A DNA stretch of 64,000 bases, from assembly GCF_023715785.1 (NCBI RefSeq), contig NZ_JAMBOX010000011.1:62001-126000 (forward strand), read 5' to 3'. Positions 33,197 to 41,651 of the stretch are shown here, one piece after another (the first letter of the stretch is position 1; every line of letters starts with the position of its first letter). The notes beneath the pieces are model-generated. The model was given only the letters and a program-made list of their open reading frames with translations, did no database searches and had not been told where the DNA came from. The stretch is from Neobacillus niacini. Its GTDB lineage: Bacteria > Bacillota > Bacilli > Bacillales > Cytobacillaceae. Position numbers and translations under genes: made by a program.

Positions 33197-33745
33197 ATGA
33201 AACATGCGTTAGTCATTGGCGGAACTGGAATGTTATCTGCCTTGCCCTTGTGGTTGGTAAAGGAAGGCTGTCATGTGTCCGTGATTGGGAGAAGCGAAGA
33301 ACGATTGGTACACCTTAGGAGCCGGGTCCAGGATTCGACCTGTATCACGCCGATATCGGTTGACTACCGTCAGGAAGAGCTATTGAGAGAACAAATCAGA
33401 TGGACTGTAGGCCAAAATGGTCCGTTGGACTTGGTGGTTGCCTGGATTCACTCTCCATTTAAAAATGTATTGGAAACAATGGCACGAGAGGTGGCAGATC
33501 CCCAACAATGGAGTTTATTCCATGTGATCGGAAGCCGCGCAAATCCTGAGGAAATTAAAACAGGGCTAAGTTTGGATGGAACTTGCAGTTATCGCCAAGT
33601 ACAGCTTGGATTTATGATGGAGGGCGAAAGCTCGCGATGGTTAACACATAAGGAGATTTCAAACGGTGTCATCGAAGCCATTAAGAAAGATAAACAGTAT
33701 CATGTGGTAGGCATACTGGGGCCGGAAAATAGAATACCATGGTAG
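33197..33745 (+). CDS. Short-chain dehydrogenase-like Rossmann protein
   Basis: A 182-aa nucleotide-binding protein. VIGGTGMLSALPLWL at the N-terminus is the Rossmann glycine loop, and VIGRSEERLV is the second strand with a dinucleotide-phosphate-type arginine. It lacks the YxxxK catalytic pair of classical SDR enzymes, so it may not be an active oxidoreductase. Length is short compared with the usual 240 residues. ATG 33197 is preceded by AAAGTGAG. It is followed by a small gene 18 bp downstream. Confidence 0.7.
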   Translation: MKHALVIGGTGMLSALPLWLVKEGCHVSVIGRSEERLVHLRSRVQDSTCITPISVDYRQEELLREQIRWTVGQNGPLDLVVAWIHSPFKNVLETMAREVADPQQWSLFHVIGSRANPEEIKTGLSLDGTCSYRQVQLGFMMEGESSRWLTHKEISNGVIEAIKKDKQYHVVGILGPENRIPW

Positions 33746-33763
33746 GAAGAGGGAGGATCCGAA

Positions 33764-33970
33764 ATGAGTCTAAGAGATAAAACACTGGAAGAATTAGAGG
33801 AAATGGAATCGGAGCTAAGTGACCAAGAGGCCGAAAGTGGTTTTGCCAACTACTCTTTGAAAATCGATATATACAAAGAAATGTTCCGAAAGCTTGAACT
33901 GCTTATTCTCAATCAACGGCGTGAATGTTCTTTTGTGCCAAAATATTACCTGCACCGTCAATCGTCTTAA
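33764..33970 (+). CDS. Small coiled-coil protein with a tail read through a foreign fragment
   Basis: A 68-aa frame with GGAGGATCC before its ATG. Residues 1-52 (MSLRDKTLEELEEMESELSDQ and so on) are acidic and helical. Residues from about 53 onwards are encoded by DNA that, on the opposite strand, carries a peptidase fragment. The C-terminal tail (after LILNQRR) therefore probably does not belong to the original gene, and the protein may be truncated and extended by the rearrangement. Function unknown. Confidence 0.5.
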   Translation: MSLRDKTLEELEEMESELSDQEAESGFANYSLKIDIYKEMFRKLELLILNQRRECSFVPKYYLHRQSS

Positions 33971-34115
33971 AATCTACGAGATGCTCCAGTTCCGCCAAAA
34001 CAAAATGGCGGATTTTTTCTTCGTTTCCACTCTCTCCCGGAATCGATAAAAGCTGTTCAAGCCGGTTGAAAAAGAGGAGGAATGGAAGTGTGTGTCCCGG
34101 TGTATTTACCATCAA
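33921..34115 (-). pseudogene. N-terminal fragment of an M20/M42-type metallopeptidase
   Basis: The minus-strand frame reads FFNRLEQLLSIPGESGNEEK and then IRHFVLAELEHLVDFKTIDGAGNILAQK. This is the characteristic N-terminus of M20/M42 peptidases (conserved SIPGxSGNEE and DxxGNxxA). It then stops after about six unrelated codons at 33909; nothing of the catalytic remainder is present in the window. It is a truncated remnant overlapping the 3' end of the gene at 33764. The deletion end-point lies near 33915-33925. Confidence 0.6.
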
Positions 34116-34360
34116 AGCTAAGGAGACCCAAGCCGGTAAGGCGCAATCGGATTGGTCCGGTCATTCTGATGGAGGACGATCGTCTTAGTATATAAAAATG
34201 GCGATGACACCCCTGTCACCGCCCTGAATCCTCTTGGTTTTCGAGGATAAAATGAAAACCTTATCTTATGATCGTTCCTCCGAAACCACCGGACTCGGTT
34301 TATTTGAAAAATAGAATACTAGTGGGGAAAATCTAGATTTTCCCGCATTAACAAAGTTTA

Positions 34361-34722
34361 TTGGCGCAGTGGAGGAATTAAAAACAAGGGACACTGCGCC
34401 AATTAGGGTTTATAGGAGTAGTAAAAGGGAGAAAAAAAGCGTGTAACTACGCTTATAAGGTTTATAGGAGTAGTAAAAGGGAGAAAAAAAGCGTGTAACT
34501 ACGCTTATAAGGGTTATAGGAGTAGTAAAAGGGAAAAAAATAGCGTGTAACTACGCTTATAAGGGTTATAGGAGTAGTAAAAGGGAAAAAAATAGCGTGT
34601 AACTACGCTTATAAGCGTTATAAGAGTAGTAGAAGGCAGAAAATCAGCGTGCGACTACGCCAATAAAGTTAATTGGCGTAGTCCGGCAAGAAAAATTACC
34701 CTCTAACTGCGCCAATAATTTT
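34361..34722. repeat. 52-bp-period repeat array D (GGAGTAGT...ACTACGC)
   Basis: Seven units begin at 34363, 34415, 34467, 34519, 34571, 34623 and 34675, exactly 52 bp apart. The consensus is roughly gttataGGAGTAGT, a purine/A-rich middle and GCGTGTaACTACGC, so each unit has inverted arms (AGTAGT/ACTACG). The outer units read TTGGCGCAGTG...CACTGCGCCAA, with longer perfect arms. The array occupies the 828-bp stretch without an intact gene (33971-34798). The rest of that stretch holds the peptidase remnant and a GGCG-TGACA hairpin at 34200-34223. Confidence 0.92.
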
Positions 34723-34798
34723 TTGTTATGGACCTAAGCTCATAAAACTATAGACGTGATAAAATAGAAAATATTATGTGATGAGGAGTCAGGAGTCA

Positions 34799-35104
34799 AT
34801 GGACAAAATTGAAGTAATTGCACGCAGGATATTTGGATGGAAATTAAATAGATGGGATCGCTGGTATGATTATGAAAATAACAAATTCATACCTGTTTCA
34901 GAGTTCCAACCCGAGCACAACCTTGATCATGCCAACCTAATCGTAGAGAAATTAAAAGAACTGGGCTTTACCTATAAAACGAATGGGGTATCCGAAGCTT
35001 GCTTTAATTATGTTTGTGAAACTGGGGAAACGCTGGCGGAAGCGATTACGAACGCGGCTTATGCGATTGCCGATAACAGCTCAGTTCCGGAAGAATGGCT
35101 GTAA
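34799..35104 (+). CDS. Phage ABA-sandwich (BC1872-like) domain protein
   Basis: A 101-aa protein that resembles the BC1872 'phage ABA sandwich' domain. It has an N-terminal IARRIFGWKLNRWDRW, the central DHANLIVEKLKELGFTY helix-strand unit, and a C-terminal ETLAEAITNAAYAI helix. Such domains are common in phage and chromosomal loci of Bacillus, with unknown function. No other phage gene is near, so a prophage is not implied. Two possible ribosome binding sites (GAGGAG 34783-34788 and AGGAG 34791-34795) precede ATG 34799. Confidence 0.65.
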   Translation: MDKIEVIARRIFGWKLNRWDRWYDYENNKFIPVSEFQPEHNLDHANLIVEKLKELGFTYKTNGVSEACFNYVCETGETLAEAITNAAYAIADNSSVPEEWL

Positions 35105-35159
35105 ATGATAATAATGTTATGTAAACTAAAATTAATTTTTGGGAGGAGGATGAGTAAGA

Positions 35160-35606
35160 ATGAATCAAATAGAATCTTATTGGGCCAAGTTTCTAGAAGA
35201 AACAAACACTCCTGATCAAAACTATACATATTGGCACTTTGAACTAACTGAAAAACTGGCGAATGAACTGGCAGATTTGGTGATGCAGGGGAAAAAACAA
35301 GCAACAGCTTCTTCGATTTATAGCTATGAGTCTGGCGAGGAACCCATGCCGAAAGTGGGAGACTTAAGTGTCATCACAAACTGGGCTGGAGAGCCGCAGT
35401 GCGTAATCGAGACAACCTCGGTCCAAATTATTCCGTTTCTAGACGTTACCTTTGAAATTGCCCGGTTAGAAGGAGAAGACGAAAATTTGGATTCCTGGCG
35501 GGAAGGCCACATCAAATACTACCAACAATTCTGTAAACAACTAAACCAGGAATTCACTTGGGACATGCCGGTTGTATTTGAACAATTTAAAGTAGTCTAC
35601 CGGTAA
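35160..35606 (+). CDS. ASCH domain protein
   Basis: A 148-aa ASCH-domain protein, a beta-barrel PUA-related fold. The motif GKKQATASSIYSYESGEEPMPKVGD corresponds to the conserved substrate-facing loop (G-K-K-T-A-T-x-S). The C-terminal EGHIKYYQQFCKQLNQEFTWDMPVVFEQFKVVY is typical. Members bind RNA or modified nucleosides; E. coli YqfB is an N4-acetylcytidine amidohydrolase. ATG 35160 follows GGGAGGAGGATG. Function here is inferred from the fold only. Confidence 0.85.
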   Translation: MNQIESYWAKFLEETNTPDQNYTYWHFELTEKLANELADLVMQGKKQATASSIYSYESGEEPMPKVGDLSVITNWAGEPQCVIETTSVQIIPFLDVTFEIARLEGEDENLDSWREGHIKYYQQFCKQLNQEFTWDMPVVFEQFKVVYR

Positions 35607-35767
35607 TGACGGAAACCATAACTCATTTTTCCACAGTGCAAATCCATCGAATGGTGCCTGACACCAAGTGGAAAATTCACAATCTGTTCCCTTTTATGAG
35701 CGTTTGCCCTCCAATTAATGTGCTACGATAGTTGTACATAAAATGTTTTTGCTTGGAGGGTATATAA

Positions 35768-36010
35768 ATGAGTTGTGGATGTTCGTCAAATTTGTTAGAT
35801 GGTCAAGCCGTTGTGGATCATGTGAAAAGTAAGGGGAAGGAACATTTTCCACCGGCTGTGGCGCATGAAATTGATTGTGAGTGTGGAGAGCGTTTTACGC
35901 TGGAAACCGTCATTATGAACTGCCCAAAATGTGAGATGACCTATGCAGTGACACCATGTGGGTCAGGGGATATCAACAATATCAAGCCTGCAGGGATTAG
36001 ATACGCTTAA
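35768..36010 (+). CDS. Small cysteine-rich (zinc-ribbon-like) protein
   Basis: An 80-aa protein with a CGCS at the N-terminus and two CxC/CxxC pairs (CECGERF and NCPKCEM), arranged like a zinc ribbon, then PCGSGDINNIKPAGIRYA. Such spacing could bind zinc or an iron-sulfur cluster. It has no membrane segment. GGAGGG lies upstream of ATG 35768. Function unknown. A terminator follows directly. Confidence 0.7.
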   Translation: MSCGCSSNLLDGQAVVDHVKSKGKEHFPPAVAHEIDCECGERFTLETVIMNCPKCEMTYAVTPCGSGDINNIKPAGIRYA

Positions 36011-36020
36011 CAAAAAGGAA

Positions 36021-36066
36021 CCAGGCGCCATCATTAATTTTGGATGGCTGCCTGGCTCTTTTTTTT
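36021..36066. terminator. Bidirectional terminator (CCAGGC stem)
   Basis: The stem CCAGGCgCCATC / GATGGctGCCTGG is followed by CTCTTTTTTTT. It lies between the cysteine-rich gene and the convergent phosphatase gene and belongs to the recurrent CCAGGC-type group. Confidence 0.85.
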
Positions 36067-36529
36067 ATAACTTGTGCTCTACGCGAATTTTCTCAAGTAA
36101 TGCCTTACAGCCTGCTGTTACAAGGTCATAGGTTTCATCAAAATCTCCGGTATAGTAAGGATCCGGCACATCCTTTTTATGGTCTGTTAAATTGAGAAGG
36201 CGGAGGATTTTTGAATGTTCAGAATGCCCAACGATTTCTGCGATATTTTTCGTGTTGCTCTCATCCATACCCACGATATAATCGAATTTATCAAAATCCT
36301 CTTTCTTCAATTGCCGGCCGACAAGTCCTTCCGCCGAAATGTCGTATTTTTTTAAGATTCCCAGCGTCCCTTTGTGTGGAGGGGAGCCAATATGCCAGGA
36401 GCTCGTGGCTGCAGAGTCTACAGTTATTTTGTCGGACAGATTTTCCTTATTCACCAAATCACGAAACACCGCTTCGGCCATGGGGGAGCGGCAGATGTTC
36501 CCAAGGCAGACAAATAAAACGTTAATCAT
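36065..36529 (-). CDS. Low-molecular-weight protein tyrosine phosphatase (YfkJ-like)
   Basis: A 154-aa LMW-PTP with the P-loop VCLGNICRSP (nucleophile Cys8, Arg14) at the N-terminus. The general-acid DPYYTGDFDETYD loop lies near residue 120. The DPYYTG form and length fit the YfkJ group rather than the arginine phosphatase YwlE. It dephosphorylates phosphotyrosine on cytoplasmic proteins. AAGGAG precedes the ATG. Transcribed alone, divergent from the MDR reductase gene. Confidence 0.9.
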   Translation of the reverse strand: MINVLFVCLGNICRSPMAEAVFRDLVNKENLSDKITVDSAATSSWHIGSPPHKGTLGILKKYDISAEGLVGRQLKKEDFDKFDYIVGMDESNTKNIAEIVGHSEHSKILRLLNLTDHKKDVPDPYYTGDFDETYDLVTAGCKALLEKIRVEHKL

Positions 36530-36649
36530 AGTTCAAACTCCTTTAAAAAGTAACATGGAAAAGTTAAGCTATTATTATCATCGTTGAAAAAACCGAAATA
36601 GTAAAGCAATATGGGCAACCAACAAAATCTAATTGGAAGGAGACTAAAA

Positions 36650-37642
36650 ATGTCGGACGCCTTTAAAGCATTGGTAGTCAATAAGCAAGAAAATGATTTC
36701 ACGGTTAAGCTGCAAGAACTGACACTAAGTGATCTGCCTGAGGGAGAGGTGTTAATCAGAGTTCAGTATTCAAGTGTGAACTACAAGGACAGCCTGGCTT
36801 CAATTCCCGAGGGCAATGTTGTAAAGTGCTACCCAATGGTCCCTGGGATTGACTTAGCAGGGGTTGTGGTTTCATCGGAGGATCCTCGGTTTAAAGAAGG
36901 GGATGAGGTCATTGCCACCAGTTACGAGATTGGGGTTTCCCATTTCGGCGGGTATAGTGAGTATGCTCGAATTCCAGCAAAGTGGGTCGTGCCGCTTCCA
37001 GAAGGCCTTACCCTGAAAGAGGCTATGATTATTGGCACTGCCGGATTTACCGCGGCCTTGTCGATTCAACGCCTCGAGGAAAATGGAGTTACACCTGATA
37101 AGGGGGTAGTACTGGTTACCGGTGCTACAGGCGGTGTCGGAAGTTTTGCGGTTGCCATTCTCGCTAAACTTGGTTATCAAGTTGTCGCAAGCACAGGGAA
37201 GGCATCTCAGCATGAATTCTTGAACCAGCTTGGAGCACAGTCAGTCGTTTCACGTGAAGAAATTTATGATGGAAAAATAAGAGCGCTTGGAAAACAAAAC
37301 TGGGCTGCTGCTGTCGATCCCGTTGGTGGCGAACCACTCGCATCGCTGTTAAGCCAAATTCACTACGGCGGGTCGGTCGCAGCGAGCGGTTTAACGGCTG
37401 GAGTAAAGGTGCCAACCACTGTTTTTCCATTCATTCTAAGAGGTGTCAATTTACTTGGCATTGACTCTGTTTATTGCCCGATGGAGACTCGGTTAAAAAT
37501 TTGGGACCGGCTGGCAACCGACTTTAAACCACGTAATATGGAGGACCTGTTGCAACAAGAAGTTACACTTGAACAGCTTCCATCTATTCTCCCAACGCTT
37601 CTAAAAGGCGAGGCTACCGGTAGAACCATTGTAAAACTATAA
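36650..37642 (+). CDS. MDR-family acrylyl-CoA reductase/quinone oxidoreductase (YhdH/YhfP-like)
   Basis: A 330-aa zinc-independent medium-chain dehydrogenase/reductase. The N-terminal GroES-like domain includes VNYKDSLA and PGIDLAGVV. The Rossmann domain has VLVTGATGGVGSFAVAILAKLGY for NADPH binding, and HYGGSVAASGLTAG follows. It matches the YhdH/YhfP/AcuI group, which reduces acrylyl-CoA or quinone-like enones. ATG 36650 follows GGAAGGAG; an in-frame start at 36611 lacks one. A terminator follows. Confidence 0.88.
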   Translation: MSDAFKALVVNKQENDFTVKLQELTLSDLPEGEVLIRVQYSSVNYKDSLASIPEGNVVKCYPMVPGIDLAGVVVSSEDPRFKEGDEVIATSYEIGVSHFGGYSEYARIPAKWVVPLPEGLTLKEAMIIGTAGFTAALSIQRLEENGVTPDKGVVLVTGATGGVGSFAVAILAKLGYQVVASTGKASQHEFLNQLGAQSVVSREEIYDGKIRALGKQNWAAAVDPVGGEPLASLLSQIHYGGSVAASGLTAGVKVPTTVFPFILRGVNLLGIDSVYCPMETRLKIWDRLATDFKPRNMEDLLQQEVTLEQLPSILPTLLKGEATGRTIVKL

Positions 37643-37651
37643 TAAGTGTGC

Positions 37652-37686
37652 GACACCATTCATTGATTGGATGGTGTCTTTTTTTT
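37652..37686 (+). terminator. Terminator after the MDR reductase
   Basis: A perfect 8-bp stem, GACACCAT / ATGGTGTC, with an 11-base loop and an eight-T run. Confidence 0.92.
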
Positions 37687-37770
37687 GAAAAATCCTTGTG
37701 CATAGAATAACTATGTATTATTATTTTATGCATACAAAGAATTACGATGTATAAGAAGGAGTTGATACTT

Positions 37771-38892
37771 GTGGTTGTTTTCCTCATGGTAATTCTGTTT
37801 ATTTCCGTTCCATTATATGCATTCATCAGAATGATCCAAAGCTTCATTTCAAGAAAAAATGTCTCGATTAAATCAAGAGTCATTGATGCCTTTTACTCGG
37901 CAGTGATTATTGGTTTGGTTATGATCGGATTTTTTATTAATTCGCTCGGCTTGGAGGCAGGGGAACCGGTTCGAATTTTCCAAGTCACTGGTGCAAAGGT
38001 AAATGGCTATGCCTCATTGGCAACCGAGCATATTTTCTCAGTTGTTCTCTTATTGATTTTGGGCATGTTTAGTTTTTGGCTGATTGGCTCCCATCAAGGA
38101 GTCCTTTCGCCGATAGTATACACGCTCTGCAGTACGGTGATGATTGGGAACATTCTCTTTTCTGTTGTCTACCTGACTCATACCATCATGACCCATGGTG
38201 GGGAGGAATTCTCAGTTCCGCTTCTACAAGTCAGTTTTCTTTCACTACTATTTTTGTATATTGCCCGTTTAAAAGAATCGCTTAATGATTTTCTTGAACA
38301 ACAGCGGGAAAAAGAAGTAAACTATACGAATCCCATTTTACTTTTTCTATACAGAATCAGTACAAACTATCAAAAAATGTCCAAACTATGGGCTATAATG
38401 CTTTTTCCAGTCCTCATCTTAATCCAATTGCTTCTGGTTTTGTTTGGTCAGCGTCCGGACAGCTTTATCCGTGTGTTTATGGAAACAAGCTCGTTTCATT
38501 ATTCCCGGATTCCGGCACCGGAACCGATTATGGTTTCGGGGGACGGCCATTATTTGTGTACCGTTTCAGCCAGGGGACACAAAAAACTGGTTAAGCCAAT
38601 TAGAGCCGGAATCAGACGAGGTTCGCGAATTGCCGTAAATCGCCAATTACTGATAGCCAATGCCTTTGAAAACATTCTGGAACAATACACCCCCAATCTT
38701 CATACAGTGATTCGCGGCTTTTATGACAGGTATGGCTATCCGCTCAGCAGGCATATTCGCTCCAAATGGTCCGCCGATCTTGTCTACCTATTAATGAAAC
38801 CGTTAGAATGGTTCTTCCTTATCGTTTTGTATACCGTCGACCACAAACCGGAAAATAGGATTCATATTCAATATAGCGAGTTGAAAAATTGA
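37771..38892 (+). CDS. DUF6688-type membrane protein
   Basis: A 373-aa protein with five or six hydrophobic segments in the first two-thirds (residues 1-20, 42-60, 85-105, 110-135, 140-160 and 205-225). A conserved cytoplasmic C-terminal region follows: GDGHYLCTVSARGHKKLVKP, then NRQLLIANAFENILEQY and MKPLEWFFLIVLYTVDHKPENRIHIQY. This pattern fits the DUF6688 family, whose function is unknown. GTG 37771 is chosen as start because GAAGGAG (37755-37761) sits 9 bp before it; ATG 37747 overlaps that site. Followed by a terminator. Confidence 0.75.
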   Translation: MVVFLMVILFISVPLYAFIRMIQSFISRKNVSIKSRVIDAFYSAVIIGLVMIGFFINSLGLEAGEPVRIFQVTGAKVNGYASLATEHIFSVVLLLILGMFSFWLIGSHQGVLSPIVYTLCSTVMIGNILFSVVYLTHTIMTHGGEEFSVPLLQVSFLSLLFLYIARLKESLNDFLEQQREKEVNYTNPILLFLYRISTNYQKMSKLWAIMLFPVLILIQLLLVLFGQRPDSFIRVFMETSSFHYSRIPAPEPIMVSGDGHYLCTVSARGHKKLVKPIRAGIRRGSRIAVNRQLLIANAFENILEQYTPNLHTVIRGFYDRYGYPLSRHIRSKWSADLVYLLMKPLEWFFLIVLYTVDHKPENRIHIQYSELKN

Positions 38893-38894
38893 GA

Positions 38895-38941
38895 AGTGCC
38901 GGCTGTCATCCTGAGAATTGGGGTGCCTGGCACTTTTTTTG
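38895..38941 (+). terminator. Terminator (AGTGCC...GGCACT stem)
   Basis: Outer stem AGTGCC / GGCACT with an imperfect interior (ATCC / GGGT), followed by TTTTTTT. Part of the recurrent GTGCC/GGCAC group. Confidence 0.75.
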
Positions 38942-39008
38942 TTTCAAAAGGAAAATGACGGATAATTTTTGTATAATAGGACTATCAAATCTTTGAGGGA
39001 GTTTCGGC

Positions 39009-41120
39009 ATGGATTTTTTTGAGAGGAAGAAACGGGAAATCGGGGTATCGTTGAATGAGGTGCAAAGGCAGGCCGTGCTGCACACCCATGGCCCGTTGTT
39101 GCTCCTGGCGTCTCCGGGTTCGGGAAAAACCACCACTACGATTATGCGAATCGGTTATTTAATCGAAGAGAAGGGGGTGCGACCTTCCCGGATCAAAGCG
39201 GTCACTTTTAGTGTGGCGGCCGCGGAGGAAATGAGGGAGCGGTTCGCCCGATTTTTTCCAGGGCAAACTGGTCAGTCCGTTGATTTCTCTACGATTCACA
39301 GCTGGGCAAACAAGATTTCCACTGACTACTTGAGGAGAAAAGGATTTCCTCATCGAGTTATCGCTGAATTTGAAAAGAAATCGATTTTAAAGGCTATTTT
39401 TCAAAAAACACATGACGAAAAGATCACCGAAGATCAATTGGATGAGCTTTCTACATACATTACACTAATAAAAAACAAATTAGTTCCCATGGAGGATTGG
39501 GGAAAGGTGTCCTGTGAGGTCCCGAACGCCAAACAAATCGTCCAGGAATATGAGCAATATAAAAAAACTGCCACCGGCAAGCTGCTCGTTGATTATGATG
39601 ATATGCTGACGATTGCCAACCATGCCTTAAATAAAGACCCGATGCTGCTTGGGAAATATCAGCAGCAATTCGATTACATCCTGACTGATGAGAGTCAAGA
39701 CACATCCAAGGTGCAGCATTTGATTATCGAAAAATTGGTCCGGCCCCACCGGAATTTGTATATCGTCGCGGACGATGACCAAAGCATTTATGGCTGGCGC
39801 GGGGCTGACCCGCAGTATTTGCTGGACTTCCAGAAGGTCTATCCTGATGGTGTCATCTTAAAAATGGGGCAAAACTATCGCTCTTCAAAAGATATTGTCA
39901 AAGTGGCCAATCAATTTATTAAGCAAAACAAGTACCGCTATGAGAAAAACATGTTCACGGAAAATCCGCCGCACAAGCCGGTTGTCATCAAAACCTTAGC
40001 CGACTATCGTGATCAGGCCAAATATTTGGTTCAAGCACTGAAACAACTTAAGGACTATAGGGAAGCTGCCGTTTTATTCCGGAACAATTCATCTGCGATT
40101 ATCGTTATCAATGAATTGGACCGGGCCGGCATTCCGTTTTATATCAAGGACCATGATCTTCGCTTCTTTTCTCATTGGGTTGTCAAAGATATTTTAAATT
40201 TTATGCGCTTGTCGTTCAATGAGAATAAATTATCCGTTTTCATGGATATTTATAAACGGTTGAACCTTTATCTATCAAAGGAGCAGGTTGCTGTCCTTAA
40301 TCAAGGTTTTAGACAGGACTCCGTGTTTGATATTCTGTTGCAGCTTCCGAATCTGAAAGACTATCAGGTTAGGCGGATTCGCGAAACGAAGCAAATTTTT
40401 CAAGAGATGAGAGGAGAAGTGCCGCTGCATGCGCTCCGGACCATCCGCTATGGATTGGGGTATGAGGACACGCTTCTCAAAATGTCCGAGGAATTGGGGT
40501 TCAACGAAGACCATCTTTTGGGCATTCTTTCCACTTTGGAGCTGATTGCCGAGCCGATTGCCTCAATCGATCAGTTTGCCGCTAGGCTGAAGCATCTCGA
40601 GAGTGCAATGAACGCGGCCAAAGATAATAAGGGCCAAAACGTGGTGACCCTGTCTACTTTTCACAGTTCCAAGGGCCTGGAGTTTAAGCGAGTCTATATG
40701 ATTGACCTGATTCAGGGGATTATTCCTTCACAAGATGATGTCAGCCAATTTGATGAAGGCAATCCCGCCCTGCTTGAAGAAGCGGTCCGCTTGTTCTACG
40801 TAGGCATGACAAGGGCAGAACTCCACTTGGAATTACTTGCGTATCGAGAGCGGTTCGGCAGTGGGGTGGAGGCATCGCAATTTGTCGGTGCCGTTCGGAG
40901 GATCCTTTCCCCGACTATACAAGCTTCTGAAAATAGAAGCACTACCGGGGTTAAGCAGAAGGTTCGTCCGCATTCGGGGCCAATCATAAGGGAAGTGAGC
41001 GAAGCTGACAAGGGCTGGAAACCAACGATGAGCAGTTTGGCGCTGGAAATTGAGAAGTCGTTGCAGCAGCAAAATGAACATCGTGGAAAAAACAAACCCC
41101 ATGATTACCGGAAAAAGTGA
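39009..41120 (+). CDS. UvrD/Rep-family ATP-dependent DNA helicase
   Basis: A 703-aa superfamily 1A helicase. All motifs are visible: Q-motif LNEVQRQAV (15-23), Walker A SPGSGKTT (35-42), motif II TDESQD, motif III DDDQSIYGWRGADP, motif IV QNYRSS, motif V TFHSSKGLEFKRVYMIDL and motif VI LFYVGMTRAE. It translocates 3' to 5' on single-stranded DNA. It resembles B. subtilis YjcD rather than PcrA, the C-terminal tail being short. The ATG has GAGGGA upstream. The GNAT gene starts 12 bp later, so they are likely co-transcribed. Confidence 0.9.
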   Translation: MDFFERKKREIGVSLNEVQRQAVLHTHGPLLLLASPGSGKTTTTIMRIGYLIEEKGVRPSRIKAVTFSVAAAEEMRERFARFFPGQTGQSVDFSTIHSWANKISTDYLRRKGFPHRVIAEFEKKSILKAIFQKTHDEKITEDQLDELSTYITLIKNKLVPMEDWGKVSCEVPNAKQIVQEYEQYKKTATGKLLVDYDDMLTIANHALNKDPMLLGKYQQQFDYILTDESQDTSKVQHLIIEKLVRPHRNLYIVADDDQSIYGWRGADPQYLLDFQKVYPDGVILKMGQNYRSSKDIVKVANQFIKQNKYRYEKNMFTENPPHKPVVIKTLADYRDQAKYLVQALKQLKDYREAAVLFRNNSSAIIVINELDRAGIPFYIKDHDLRFFSHWVVKDILNFMRLSFNENKLSVFMDIYKRLNLYLSKEQVAVLNQGFRQDSVFDILLQLPNLKDYQVRRIRETKQIFQEMRGEVPLHALRTIRYGLGYEDTLLKMSEELGFNEDHLLGILSTLELIAEPIASIDQFAARLKHLESAMNAAKDNKGQNVVTLSTFHSSKGLEFKRVYMIDLIQGIIPSQDDVSQFDEGNPALLEEAVRLFYVGMTRAELHLELLAYRERFGSGVEASQFVGAVRRILSPTIQASENRSTTGVKQKVRPHSGPIIREVSEADKGWKPTMSSLALEIEKSLQQQNEHRGKNKPHDYRKK

Positions 41121-41132
41121 AGAGGTGTTGGC

Positions 41133-41636
41133 ATGACGAATAAAACTTGTGTATATCCGGAGCTTGAAACGGAAAGATTGCAGCTGCGCATCCTGACGCT
41201 GGACGATGCCGAAAAGGTAATGGCGCATTTTTCAGATCCTGCGGTGACCCGATTTATGGATATTGAACCGTGCAAGGATCTTAAGGACGTGGAGGAAATC
41301 ATTCAATATCATATTGAAGATTCCGGCTGCAGATGGGGTATTTTTTATAAAGAGCAGTTTGTTGGAACAATCGGTTTTCATTATTTGCGAAAAAATGAAG
41401 GAGATTTCATAGCCGAAATTGGTTTTGATTTGTCGAAAAAGTATTGGAGCAAAGGGTTTATGACTGAAGCCATCCGCGAAGTCATTTCGTTTGGTTTTAC
41501 GCAAATGGGATTAACTATGATTGATGCAACGGTTGAACCGGATAATGAAAAATCGATAAATTTAATGAAAAGGTTGGAGTTTAAGAGGGCCGAAGAGCTG
41601 CAGGATCACTTGGTTTACTTTTATTTAAAAAATTAA
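41133..41636 (+). CDS. GNAT family N-acetyltransferase (RimJ/RimL-like)
   Basis: A 167-aa GNAT acetyltransferase. It begins ETERLQLRILTLDDAEKV, typical of the Acetyltransf_3 group. The acetyl-CoA pyrophosphate loop is in IGFDLSKKYWSKGFMTEAIREVISFGF, and VEPDNEKSINLMKRLEF is the conserved C-terminal part. It would acetylate a protein N-terminus or a small amine. GAGGTG precedes the ATG. It lies 12 bp after the helicase gene and 15 bp before an APH-type kinase gene. Confidence 0.87.
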   Translation: MTNKTCVYPELETERLQLRILTLDDAEKVMAHFSDPAVTRFMDIEPCKDLKDVEEIIQYHIEDSGCRWGIFYKEQFVGTIGFHYLRKNEGDFIAEIGFDLSKKYWSKGFMTEAIREVISFGFTQMGLTMIDATVEPDNEKSINLMKRLEFKRAEELQDHLVYFYLKN

Positions 41637-41651
41637 TTGGGGTTAAAATAG

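Noticed and set aside
34361..34722. CRISPR array
   Set aside because: Units are contiguous 52-bp degenerate repeats with no unique spacers of fixed length, and no cas genes are present in the window.
34799..35104. Prophage remnant because of the phage ABA-sandwich-like protein
   Set aside because: No integrase, terminase, portal or lysis genes occur nearby; this domain is also found in isolated chromosomal genes.
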